A stretch of DNA of 64,000 bases, from assembly GCF_040629175.1 (NCBI RefSeq), contig NZ_JBEXUX010000022.1, forward strand, positions 79,269 to 143,268. Direction: 5' to 3'. Of the stretch, positions 42,344 through 49,902 are shown piece by piece (positions within the stretch are counted from its first letter, which is position 1; each line of letters opens with the position of its first letter). The stretch comes from Embleya sp040629175 (GTDB taxonomy: Bacteria > Actinomycetota > Actinomycetes > Streptomycetales > Streptomycetaceae). A program made the position numbers and the translations under genes. The notes beneath the pieces were generated by a model. The model made no database searches and was not told where the DNA came from. It saw only the letters and a list, made by a program, of their open reading frames with translations.

Positions 42344-42407
42344 GATGCATCTCTGCTGATGCATCAGTTTTAATGCATCGTTATTGATGTATCGGATTTG
42401 ATGAATT
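42344..42407. promoter_or_regulatory. array of GATGCATC boxes at exact 14-bp spacing
   Basis: GATGCATC at 42344 and 42358, AATGCATC at 42372, GATGTATC at 42386 and a weaker GATGAATT at 42400: five boxes at a constant 14-base period. The full box is a perfect 8-bp palindrome. The array fills the space between the divergent MarR and hydrolase genes. Confidence 0.75.
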
Positions 42408-42466
42408 ACGGTTGTGGTTGTCGGACCGGCCCGGGACGACACGGAACGACTTCTTGGGGGAGCGTC

Positions 42467-43306
42467 ATGGCCGCGAGTCTTGCCGCAGGTGCTGTGTTGT
42501 CCGTGCCGGGTGCCGAGTTGTACTACGAAGTGCGGGGCTCCGGGCCGCTGTTGCTGATCGGGGAGAGCGGGGAGGGCGACGCGGGGCGCAGCGCCGACCT
42601 GGTCGGGCGGCTGGTTGCGGACTACACGGTGGTGACGTACGACCGGCGCGGGCTCTCCCGGAGTACGTTGACCGACCCGGCCGCGCCGGTGACGATCGAG
42701 GACCACGCGGACGATGTGGCGCGACTGTTGGCCGAACTCGGCGATCGGCCCGCGGCGATGCTCGGGATGAGCATGGGGGCGTTGATCGGGCTGCATGTGG
42801 CCGCGGCCCACCCGGGGGCGTTGCGGACGTTGATCGCGCACGAGCCGGTGGCGCCGTGGCTGCTGACCGCTGCCGAAGGCGACGCGCATCGTGCCGAGTT
42901 GATGGCGATTCGGGGGATCCACGCGCGGGAGGGAATGGCGGCCGCGTTTCCCGCGATCGCGGCTCACCTGGGCATCGAGCCGGGGAGCGAGGATCGTGAG
43001 CCGGGGCTGACGGCGCAGCCGATGAACGGGCGACGGATGGCCAACTTCGACTTCTTCATCGGGCGGGAGTTCCCTGCGGTGGTCGGTGACGTGTTGCCGC
43101 TGGAGGCGCTGCGGGCCACGGAGACGCGCGTCATTCCCGGGCGGGGGGTCGCCACGCTGCATCGTGTGTTCACTCGCCGGTGCGCGGTGGCGCTGGAGGC
43201 GTTGGTGGGGGTCGATGCGGCGGAATTTCCCGGGGGGCACAACGGCAATCTGTCCCATCCTCGGGCGTTCGCGCGGCGGCTTCGTGAGGTGCTGGGGGGC
43301 GCGTGA
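42467..43306 (+). CDS. alpha/beta hydrolase
   Basis: A 279-residue alpha/beta-fold hydrolase. The nucleophile elbow is GMSMGAL (Ser about residue 103), the oxyanion region is near GESGEGDAGR, and the catalytic His is in FPGGHNGN. The lid is short. GGGGGAG precedes ATG 42467 by 4 bases. It is controlled by the divergent MarR protein through the box array (inference). The substrate is unknown; such pairs often break down or export small phenolic or lactone compounds. Confidence 0.85.
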   Translation: MAASLAAGAVLSVPGAELYYEVRGSGPLLLIGESGEGDAGRSADLVGRLVADYTVVTYDRRGLSRSTLTDPAAPVTIEDHADDVARLLAELGDRPAAMLGMSMGALIGLHVAAAHPGALRTLIAHEPVAPWLLTAAEGDAHRAELMAIRGIHAREGMAAAFPAIAAHLGIEPGSEDREPGLTAQPMNGRRMANFDFFIGREFPAVVGDVLPLEALRATETRVIPGRGVATLHRVFTRRCAVALEALVGVDAAEFPGGHNGNLSHPRAFARRLREVLGGA

Positions 43307-43624
43307 CGGGGGCGGGCGATGGGGTGGGGGTCGGGGGAGCGGGGTTCGGGTGGCGAGGTGCGGGTGGGGGCGCGGGTCACTCGAAGGTGGGGATTCCGGG
43401 GGTTCTTTCGGGGCGAGTCGTGGGGCGGCGTCAACCTTGCGCCATGGTCGGCTCTCGATTTGCGGTGCGGTGTTCGATGGGTGGGTGTGCTGGGAAGCCG
43501 CCGACCAAGCCGGTCAATCCGCGACCGCCTCGGCCGCCGACGACGAAGCCGCCCAAGCCGCCGGTGCCCAAGCCCCCGGTGTTGGGTCGACCTTGCGATC
43601 GGCTCGGGGGTGGGGCCGCGAGGG
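43307..43624. other. 318-base spacer without recognisable gene
   Basis: Strongly G-rich on the plus strand in its first 100 bases (runs of GGGG), then a Pro/Lys-like coding shadow (43500-43580). Open frames here lack ribosome sites and typical codon use. Nothing else seen. Confidence 0.4.
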
Positions 43625-43680
43625 TTGACGGCTAACGGTGTTAGCCGGATGATGGACGCAGGCGGCTAACATGGTTAGCC
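43625..43680 (+). promoter_or_regulatory. promoter and two TetR-type operators
   Basis: TTGACG (43625-43630) and GATGAT (43648-43653) with a 17-base spacer form a promoter. GGCTAACGGTGTTAGCC (43630-43646) fills the spacer and GGCTAACATGGTTAGCC (43664-43680) lies just after the expected start. The two have identical 7-bp arms, 34 bases apart centre to centre. Confidence 0.85.
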
Positions 43681-43702
43681 ACAGGCGGACGGGGGCGGCG
43701 GC

Positions 43703-44140
43703 ATGAGCACTTTCGCGCAGACGGGAATCGGCGGTGCCGGCTCGGCGGCGGTCCGGTGGATGCGACGTGCGGCGTGGATCGTTTTGACGTTGTTCCTGGC
43801 GGCTTTCGCGGTGTTCGAGAGCGTCAAGTACGGCTTCGCGACGTCGGTGGCGGCGTTGTTGTTTTTTGTCCTGCCCGATCTGACGATGTTCGTCGGGGCC
43901 AAGGACGCGCTGCGGGATGGTTCGCATCAGCCGGGGCGGCTTCAGCCGCGGGCGGTGCCGTTCTACAACGCGCTGCATCGGGCCTGGGTCCCGTTGCTCG
44001 TCCTGGTCGGATACACCGTCTCGCCCGTCGTGTGGCCGCCGCTGTTCACCGCCGGCCTCGGCTGGCTCACCCACATCGCGATGGACCGTGCCGCCGGGTA
44101 CGGACTGCGCACTCCGGAAGGATTTCGCAAGCATGTCTGA
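43703..44140 (+). CDS. DUF4260-family membrane protein
   Basis: A 145-residue protein with four hydrophobic helices. The family's C-terminal motif is clear: GWLTHIAMDRAAGYGLRTPEGF, here split as GWLTHIAMDR and AAGYGLR. PFYNALH is also typical. DUF4260 proteins are small, of unknown function, and usually sit beside a TetR gene, as here. The 8-base overlap (ATGTCTGA) couples it to the regulator. Confidence 0.88.
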   Translation: MSTFAQTGIGGAGSAAVRWMRRAAWIVLTLFLAAFAVFESVKYGFATSVAALLFFVLPDLTMFVGAKDALRDGSHQPGRLQPRAVPFYNALHRAWVPLLVLVGYTVSPVVWPPLFTAGLGWLTHIAMDRAAGYGLRTPEGFRKHV

Positions 44141-44702
44141 CGTGTCGTCACCTCCCCCGATCAGTGCCCGGGCCCGTGAAATCGTCGCTGCGGCACGGGA
44201 CTTGCTGGAGGGGGAGGGGCCGGAAGCGGTGTCGATGCGGAGGATCGCGGATCGGATCGGGATCAAGGCGCCGTCGTTGTACAAGCACTTTCCGGACAAG
44301 TCGGCGGTGGAGAACGCGCTGATCGCGGAGGGGATGGCCGAGTTGGCGGCGGCGTTGGAGGCGGCTGAGGCGGGGCGTGCGGAGGGCGAGGGGCGCGCGG
44401 GGGGTGTTGCGGTGTTGGCGGGGGCTTATCGGGCTTATGCGTTGGCGCATCCGGACCTGTATCGGCTGATGAGTGGGCAGCCCTTGGATCGGGCGGCGCT
44501 GCCGGCGGGGCTGGAGGACCGGGCTGCGGGGCCGCTGGTGCGGGCCGTGGGCGGGGATGCGGATGCGGCGCGGGCCGTGTGGGGGTTCGCACACGGCATG
44601 GTCGTGTTGGAGTTGGCCGGGCGGTTTCCGCCGGGGGCGGATCTGTCGGGGGCGTGGGCCAAGGGGTGCGGGGCCTTCTCGGCGGAGCCGGCTCTGGACT
44701 GA
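44133..44702 (+). CDS. TetR-family regulator of the DUF4260 operon
   Basis: A 189-residue repressor. HTH at about 15-60 (REIVAAARDLLEGEGPEAVS, MRRIADRIGIKAPSLYKHFP). The C-terminal domain is of the TetR_C_33/WHG type (AYRAYALAHPDLYRLMSGQPL). It most likely binds the two GGCTAAC-N3-GTTAGCC operators upstream of its own operon, giving negative autoregulation. The ligand is unknown. Confidence 0.9.
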   Translation: MSDVSSPPPISARAREIVAAARDLLEGEGPEAVSMRRIADRIGIKAPSLYKHFPDKSAVENALIAEGMAELAAALEAAEAGRAEGEGRAGGVAVLAGAYRAYALAHPDLYRLMSGQPLDRAALPAGLEDRAAGPLVRAVGGDADAARAVWGFAHGMVVLELAGRFPPGADLSGAWAKGCGAFSAEPALD

Positions 44703-44790
44703 GCCGTGGCGTGGCTCAAGCGCGGGGGCGGGCCGGGTGCGTTCATGCGCCGGATGGAACGAGGGTGACTGAACACGGATCGACCCGAGA

Positions 44791-44820
44791 GCCCCGCCCG
44801 GCGCGGGTCGGCCGGGCGGG
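44791..44820 (+). terminator. terminator after the TetR gene
   Basis: CCCCGCCCGGC (44791-44801) pairs with GCCGGGCGGGG (44810-44820), 11 bp with an 8-base loop. Confidence 0.75.
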
Positions 44821-44954
44821 GCCGGGCGGGCCCGGGCGGGAGCGCGTGAACGTGTCCGGGGGCGGCGAGTCGACCTCGGCGTGGGGCCGGGCCGGGCTGG
44901 GCTGGGCCGGGGCGACGGTGGGGGTGCGGGCAGCTTGATGGTCACTGCCGACCT

Positions 44955-45330
44955 TGCATGGCGGAAGTCCTGGGTTTCCCGGCGGGACGCGGGTGTTGCT
45001 CGGCTGGAAGCGCGCCGGCAACGGCGGTGTGGGTGGGTGCTTTCGTTGGGTTCGCCGGGGAGCGTTTCCGAGTGGGTCGGGCGCTTGCGGCGGGCGGTTG
45101 CGTCTTGGTCGGCGGCGGGTGGCTCAGTGCTAAACGGTCGGCGTGGACCGGCGGAGATGGGCCTGGTCCCACTGTCACCGGCGGTCAGGAGCCCTGGGTC
45201 CCCCGGCGAGACCCGGGTGTTGCTTGCCGGAAAGGCGCTGGCAACGGCGGAGCGGGTGGGTGCTTTCGTCGGGTCCGCCGGGGGACCTTTCCGAGTGGGT
45301 CGGGGCGTTTCGGCGGGGGTTTCGGGGTGG
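44955..45330 (+). repeat. repeat family A, plus orientation, about 1.7 copies
   Basis: Two direct copies with a 223-base period (the anchor CCGAGTG at 45068 and 45291). A 21-base block at 45116-45136 is identical, inverted, to the blocks in the minus-orientation copies (46111, 46339, 46562). No gene. Confidence 0.85.
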
Positions 45331-45359
45331 GTGCGCAGGTGGAAGGGCTTTCGGGGGGC

Positions 45360-45870
45360 TTGGCGGGTCTCGATCCGGATCGCGGGACGCCTTCGGGCCC
45401 GTTGTTTCGTGCTGACCTGCGGTTTGGTGGGACCGGCCGACGCGAGCGCGTGCCGGGGGCCGGGTTGTGCACCCCGGCGGCGGATTCCACGCGGGCAGTG
45501 ACTCTCGGTGGGCGTTTCGGGTCGGATCCGCCGGGTGGAAGGCCGTCCGCAAGCCCTGAAGGGTCGCGACCCGGATCCCGAGACGGCTTCCCGCACTTGG
45601 GCTTCCGCTGACCTGCGGTTTTGTGGGGCCGGGCGGCGGGAGCGCGTGCCGCAGGCGGGGTTGTGCACTCCGGCGGCGGATTTCGCGTGGGTCGTGACTC
45701 TCGGTGGGCGTTTCGGGTCGGCGCGCCCGGGCGGAGAGCCGTCCGCGAGCCTGAAAAGTCGCGACCCGGATCCCGAGACGGCTTCCCGGACCCGGGGGTC
45801 CACTGACCTGGGGTTTTACGTGACCGGGCGGCGAGAGCGCGTGCCGGGGGCCGGGTTGCGCACTCCGGCG
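45360..45870 (+). repeat. repeat family B, three tandem copies of about 195 bases
   Basis: The anchor CTGACCTG recurs at 45412, 45608 and 45803. Each unit carries CGCGACCCGGATCCCGAGAC-like and GCGAGCGCGTGCC-like blocks with point differences. It separates the opposed family A arms. Confidence 0.85.
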
Positions 45871-45939
45871 ACCGGAACCGCCCACTGCCGGCCCGCTTTT
45901 CTCTCCTCTTCCGCCACCACACACCCACCGCCCGCCGAA

Positions 45940-46960
45940 ACGCCCCGACCCACTCGGAAAGGTCCCCCGGCGGACCCGACGAAAGCACCCTCCCGCTCCG
46001 CCGTTGCCAGCGCCTTTCCGGCAAGCAACGCCCAGGTCTCGTCGGGGACTCAGGGCTCCCGGCCGCCGGTGACCGTGGACCCGGGCCCATCTCCGCCGGT
46101 CCACGTCGACCGTTTAGCACTGAGCCACCCGCGCCCAATCCGACCAAGGCGCGACCGCCGGCCGCGAACGCCCGGCCCACTCGGGAAGGCTCCCCGGCGG
46201 ACCCGACGAAAGCACCCTCCCGTTCCGCCGTTGCCGGCGCCTTTCCGGCAAGCAACGCCCGCGTCTCGCCGGGGCGCCCAGGGCTCCTGACCGCCGGTGC
46301 CCGTGGGACCGGGCTGATCTCCGCCGGTCCACGTCGACCGTTTAGCACTGAGCCACCCGCCGCCGACCAAGACGCGACCGCCGGCCGCGAACACCCGGCT
46401 CACTCGGGAAGGCTCCTCGGCGGACCCGACCGGACCGCCCTCCCTCCGCGCCGTTGCCAGCGCCTTTCCGGCAAGCAACGCCCAGGTCTCGCCGGGGAGT
46501 CCAGGGCTCCCGGCCGCCGGTGACGGTGGGACCGGGCTGATCTCCGCCGGTCCACGTCGACCGTTTAGCACTGAGCCACCCGCTGCCCACCAAGACGCGA
46601 CCGCCAGCTGCAACGGCCCGGCCCACTCGGGAAGGTTCCCCGGCGGACCTCACCGGGCTCCCCTCCCGCTCCGCCGTTGCCGGCGCCTTTCCCGCCGAGC
46701 AACACCCACCTCTCGCCGGGAAACCCAAGGCTCCCGGCCGCCGGTGACCGTGGGAGCAGGCCCACCTCCACCAGCCCACGCCGACCGTTCAGCACAAAGC
46801 CACCCGCACCCAACCCGGCCCATGACCCAACCGCCGGCCGGGAACGCCCGACCCACCTGGAAAGGCTCCCCGGCGGATCCGACGAAAGCACCCACCCACC
46901 CACCCACCCACCCACCCACCCACCCACCCACCCGCTCCGCCGTCGCCGGCTGCCCGCTGG
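45940..46960 (-). repeat. repeat family A, minus orientation, about 4.4 copies
   Basis: The anchor CACTCGG or its variant falls at 45951, 46178, 46401, 46624 and 46854 (periods 227, 223, 223, 230). The TTTAGCACTGAGCCACC core is exact in three copies and altered in the fourth (46786). It forms a large inverted repeat with the plus-orientation copies 1 kb away. Confidence 0.88.
46890..46933. repeat. CCCA tetranucleotide microsatellite
   Basis: Almost 11 perfect CCCA units, inserted in the last family A copy at the point where other copies read CACCCTCCCG. Confidence 0.95.
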
Positions 46961-46961
46961 G

Positions 46962-47336
46962 TCACGTGGGCGGTCGGCAGGGGGTTCGTTGGGCCTTTCG
47001 GGTGGGGCGGGGGGTGGGGGAGTAGTAGACCAGGTCGTTTTGTAGCCAGGTGGTGTAGGTGCGCAGGGGGCGGCAGGTGAGGGGGCCCAGGGAGCGGCCG
47101 GTGGCGATTTCGAAGGTGCTTGCGTGGGCGGGGCAGGTCAGGTGTTCGCCGGTGAGGGTGCCTCGGGAGAGGATCGCGCCGGCGTGGGGGCAGCGGTCCT
47201 CGAAGATGTGGACCGTGTCGCCGTGGCGCAGCAGGGCGAGCGGCGGGCTGGTGGCGATTCGCTTCGGGACGTCCTCGGGGAAGCTCGTGAGCGGACCCAG
47301 GCACACCGGTGGGCGCTCCCGGCGGAATGGCGACAT
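46962..47336 (-). CDS. Rieske [2Fe-2S] ferredoxin-like protein
   Basis: A 124-residue single-domain Rieske protein. Cluster ligands are Cys and His in CPHAG (about 49-51) and Cys and His in CPAHAS (about 68-71). The rest follows the ferredoxin-component type of ring-hydroxylating dioxygenases and nitrite reductase small subunits. It carries electrons in the cytoplasm. The C-terminal 15 residues (TPRPTRKAQRTPCRPPT) are basic and unstructured, running up to the repeat island. It is divergent from the acyl-CoA synthetase; no oxygenase subunit is seen nearby. Confidence 0.85.
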   Translation of the reverse strand: MSPFRRERPPVCLGPLTSFPEDVPKRIATSPPLALLRHGDTVHIFEDRCPHAGAILSRGTLTGEHLTCPAHASTFEIATGRSLGPLTCRPLRTYTTWLQNDLVYYSPTPRPTRKAQRTPCRPPT

Positions 47337-47365
47337 GTGGCCCCCGGGGTTGGTGGTACCGCCTC

Positions 47366-47384
47366 AGGTTAGGCAGTACTGCCT
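47366..47384 (-). promoter_or_regulatory. Rieske-gene promoter with a 14-bp palindrome
   Basis: On the minus strand TAACCT (revcomp of 47366-47371) is a -10 about 30 bases before the start. AGGCAGTACTGCCT (47371-47384) is a perfect palindrome directly upstream of it, in the spacer between -35 and -10. Confidence 0.5.
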
Positions 47385-47447
47385 TGGTTTGCCAGCACCG
47401 GGTTGTGATGCGCGTGACCACGGGAAGTCTTTCTTCCCGCAAAGCTT

Positions 47448-47477
47448 CTGACGTACCGTCAGTTCAGCGCCTAGGCT
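47448..47477 (+). promoter_or_regulatory. promoter with CTGAC-N5-GTCAG operator, acyl-CoA synthetase
   Basis: CTGACGTACCGTCAG (47448-47462). Its first six bases can act as -35 for TAGGCT (47472-47477), 18 bases away. A regulator bound here would cover the -35. Confidence 0.7.
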
Positions 47478-47535
47478 CTGGCTCTGCCATGCCCGGCGCC
47501 GTACCCCCGGCCCCGGCTTCCCGCGCGGAGGACAC

Positions 47536-49098
47536 GTGTCTGACCCGATCTACGACGCCACCACTCTCTGGGAGCTGGTGGAGCGCCGCGCGGCGGCGAC
47601 TCCCGATGTGCCCATGTTGCTCGACCCGGAGGACCGCAAGGTCACCTTCGGTGAGTTCAAGGCGTGGGCGGAGCGCGTGGCCGCGGGCTATCACGCGCTC
47701 GGCGTCACCGCCGGCACCCGCGTGACCTGGCAGTTGACCACCCGGATCGAGTCCATCGTGGTCTCGTTCGCGCTGGCCCGGCTCGGCGCGGTGCAGAATC
47801 CGATCATCCCGTTCTACCGGGAGAAGGAGGTCGGGTTCTGTCTGCGGCAGACCGACGCCGAATTCTTCCTGTGTCCGCGCAGTTGGAAGGGCTTCGAGTT
47901 CCTCGCGATGGGCGAGGCGCTCGCGAAGGACCTGGCGAAGCCGCCGCTGGTGCTGGTGGCCTACGACGAACTGCCCGAGGGCGACCCGGCGGACCTGCCG
48001 CCCGCGCCGACCGACGGCGACGAGGTGCGCTGGCTCTACTACACGTCCGGGACCACCTCCGACCCGAAGGGCGTCCAGCACAGCGACTCGACGCTGCTCG
48101 CGGGCGGCAAGGGCCTGGCCGTCGCGCTCGACATGTCGCAGAGCGACGTCGGCTCGATCGCCTTCCCGTACGCGCACATCGCCGGCCCGGACTACATCGT
48201 CACGGTGCTCGCCTCCGGCTTCCCGGCCGTGATCGTGGAGAACTTCGACCCGGCCGGCGTGGTGCCCGTGTACAAGCGGCTCGGCGTCACCATGGTGGGC
48301 GGCTCGACCGCGTTCTATGTCGCGTTCCTGAACGAGCAACGCAAGCAGCCGGGCGAGAAGATCATTCCGACCCTGCGGATCGTCTCGGGCGGTGGCGCGC
48401 CCAAGCCGCCGGAGCTGGTCGCCGAGGTGCGCGACGAGATGCGGGCGATCCTGTGCCACGGGTACGGGATGACCGAGGTCCCGATGATCGCCCAGGGCGG
48501 CCCGCACGACTCCGAGGACCAGCGTTCCTACACCGAGGGCAAGCCGGTGAGCGGGATCGAGGTGCGCATCGCGCGGGCCGACGGGACGGTCGCGGACACC
48601 GGCGAGGAGGGCGAGGTCCGGCTGCGCGGGCCGATGGTGTTCAAGGGGTACACCGACCCCGCGCTCACCGCCGAAGCGTTCGACGAGGACGGCTTCTTCC
48701 GGACCGGTGACCTGGGTCGGGTGCGGGCCGACGGGCACCTCTCGCTCACCGGACGGCTCAAGGACGTGATCATCCGAAAGGGTGAGAACATTTCGGCGCG
48801 GGAGATCGAGGACCTGCTCTTCGCCCACCCCAAGGTCGCCGACGCGGCGGTGATCGGCCTGGTCGACCGCGAGCGTGGCGAGCGGGTCTGCGCCGTGATC
48901 GAGCGGCAACCGGACGAGGCGGACCTGACCTTCGCCGAGATGGTCGCCTACCTGCGCGAGTCGGGTCTGATGACGCAGAAGATCCCGGAGCAGTTGGAGC
49001 TGGTCGACGCGCTGCCTCGGAACGAGACGTTGCGCAAGGTGTTGAAGTTCAAGCTTCGCGAGGAGTACGACAAGAAGCCTTGGACGCCCGCTCGCTGA
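47536..49098 (+). CDS. acyl-CoA synthetase (class I adenylate-forming; AMP-binding)
   Basis: A 520-residue AMP-forming ligase that activates a carboxylic acid to its acyl-CoA. The P-loop is YYTSGTTSDPKGVQH (about 174), A5 is GYGMTEVP, A7 is FRTGDLG, A8 is GRLKDVIIRKGENIS, and the A10 Lys is in PRNETLRKVLKF. GGAGGA precedes GTG 47536. It is nearest to cyclohexanecarboxylate/medium-chain acid ligases by general look. With the acyl-CoA dehydrogenases and SDR that follow, it should start the breakdown of an alicyclic, terpenoid or fatty acid. It carries the shared operator at its promoter. Confidence 0.92.
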   Translation: MSDPIYDATTLWELVERRAAATPDVPMLLDPEDRKVTFGEFKAWAERVAAGYHALGVTAGTRVTWQLTTRIESIVVSFALARLGAVQNPIIPFYREKEVGFCLRQTDAEFFLCPRSWKGFEFLAMGEALAKDLAKPPLVLVAYDELPEGDPADLPPAPTDGDEVRWLYYTSGTTSDPKGVQHSDSTLLAGGKGLAVALDMSQSDVGSIAFPYAHIAGPDYIVTVLASGFPAVIVENFDPAGVVPVYKRLGVTMVGGSTAFYVAFLNEQRKQPGEKIIPTLRIVSGGGAPKPPELVAEVRDEMRAILCHGYGMTEVPMIAQGGPHDSEDQRSYTEGKPVSGIEVRIARADGTVADTGEEGEVRLRGPMVFKGYTDPALTAEAFDEDGFFRTGDLGRVRADGHLSLTGRLKDVIIRKGENISAREIEDLLFAHPKVADAAVIGLVDRERGERVCAVIERQPDEADLTFAEMVAYLRESGLMTQKIPEQLELVDALPRNETLRKVLKFKLREEYDKKPWTPAR

Positions 49099-49147
49099 CG
49101 GTCGATCAGGTGGTCGGTCGGTAGGCGCTCGGGAGTTTCTGCTTTGG

Positions 49148-49184
49148 CTGATGCCCCGTCATCCATGCGGTGACGGGGCATCAG
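49148..49184. terminator. bidirectional terminator
   Basis: CTGATGCCCCGTCA (49148-49161) pairs exactly with TGACGGGGCATCAG (49171-49184), 14 bp, between two convergent stops, followed by TCTTT. Confidence 0.9.
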
Positions 49185-49188
49185 GTCT

Positions 49189-49803
49189 TTACTTCCAGGC
49201 GGCCAGTACGGCGTCCACCGTGGTGATCGTGGCGATCGCGTTGAAGGTGTTCGCGAGCACGGCCTCGGCGTATTCGGGCGGGAATCCGGCCACCGCCTCG
49301 CGGGGTACGACGAACTGGAAGCCGGCGTTGACCGCGTCCATCGCGAAGTTGAGCATGCCGACGTTGAGCGAGACGCCGACCCCCACGATCGTGCGCACGC
49401 CCAGGTTGCGCAGGATGGCGGCGAGTCCGGTGTCGGCCATCGGGCCGAGCCCGTGATAGCGGGAAAGCACCAGGTCGCAGGGGTCGACGGTGATGCCGTC
49501 GGCCACCGCGGCGGCGGGTGAGCCCGGTTCCAGGAGGATCGGCGACTTGGCCGCGGCGCCGAACATCCGGGCGTTGGCGTTCGCGCCCAGACCGTCCGGG
49601 CGGCGGACCGCCAGGCAGTGCACGACCGGGAGTTCGGCTCGACGGGCGGCCTTGGCGAGGCGGTCGACGGTCGGAATCAGCTCCCGGGTGTGTGCGGTGA
49701 GCGCGGGGAATACCGCGTGGGTGCCGATCACCCCGTTCTGGCATTCCTGGGTGACCAGCGCGGTGTGCGCGGGGGCGATCAGTTCTTCGAGATGCAGGGC
49801 CAT
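49189..49803 (-). CDS. isochorismatase-fold protein lacking the usual Cys
   Basis: A 204-residue member of the isochorismatase/cysteine hydrolase superfamily, mostly kept in length and pattern. The first catalytic position, normally Asp in a DMQN motif, reads ECQN. The nucleophile Cys of amidase-type members (usually TNVCV) is Gly here (SLNVGM). Lys of the triad could be one in the AKSPI segment. So amidase chemistry is unlikely; an isochorismatase-like vinyl-ether hydrolase or a binding role is possible. It is divergent from the amidohydrolase, and a CTGAC-N5-GTCAG site lies 12 bases ahead of its start. Confidence 0.8.
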   Translation of the reverse strand: MALHLEELIAPAHTALVTQECQNGVIGTHAVFPALTAHTRELIPTVDRLAKAARRAELPVVHCLAVRRPDGLGANANARMFGAAAKSPILLEPGSPAAAVADGITVDPCDLVLSRYHGLGPMADTGLAAILRNLGVRTIVGVGVSLNVGMLNFAMDAVNAGFQFVVPREAVAGFPPEYAEAVLANTFNAIATITTVDAVLAAWK

Positions 49804-49814
49804 CCGTGATTCTC

Positions 49815-49829
49815 CTGACGTTGAGTCAG
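49815..49829. promoter_or_regulatory. CTGAC-N5-GTCAG operator, isochorismatase side
   Basis: CTGACGTTGAGTCAG in the 99-base divergent region. It is close enough to the minus-strand start to cover its ribosome site or transcription start. Confidence 0.65.
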
Positions 49830-49854
49830 CTTGTGGTTCCCTCGGCCCAGAGAT

Positions 49855-49879
49855 TACGCTAAATCTGACGGTCCATCAG
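49855..49879 (+). promoter_or_regulatory. -10 and CTGAC-N5-(G/A)TCAG operator, amidohydrolase side
   Basis: TACGCT (49855-49860) is a -10 and CTGACGGTCCATCAG (49865-49879) lies right at the predicted start. The flanks extend the palindrome to AAATCTGA and TCAGATTT (49861-49868, 49876-49883). Confidence 0.7.
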
Positions 49880-49902
49880 ATTTCAGTGAGCGGGAGGGGC
49901 CG

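Noticed and set aside
40568..43258. 896-codon minus-strand frame across hemB, the minisatellite and the hydrolase
   Set aside because: Antisense to three well-supported genes or elements; the product is repetitive His/Arg/Pro sequence.
45185..46348. Long open frames on both strands in the repeat island
   Set aside because: Every frame is open because of GC content. The frame is not kept between repeat copies, whose periods (195, 223, 227, 230) are mostly not multiples of three, and no ribosome sites are present.
44955..46960. Repeat island considered as a CRISPR array
   Set aside because: Units are 195-230 bp and diverged along their whole length, with no short constant repeat alternating with unique spacers and no cas genes.
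44703..46961. Repeat island considered as an insertion sequence or transposon remnant
   Set aside because: No transposase fragment, no defined terminal inverted repeats with target duplication; the inverted arms contain several tandem units.
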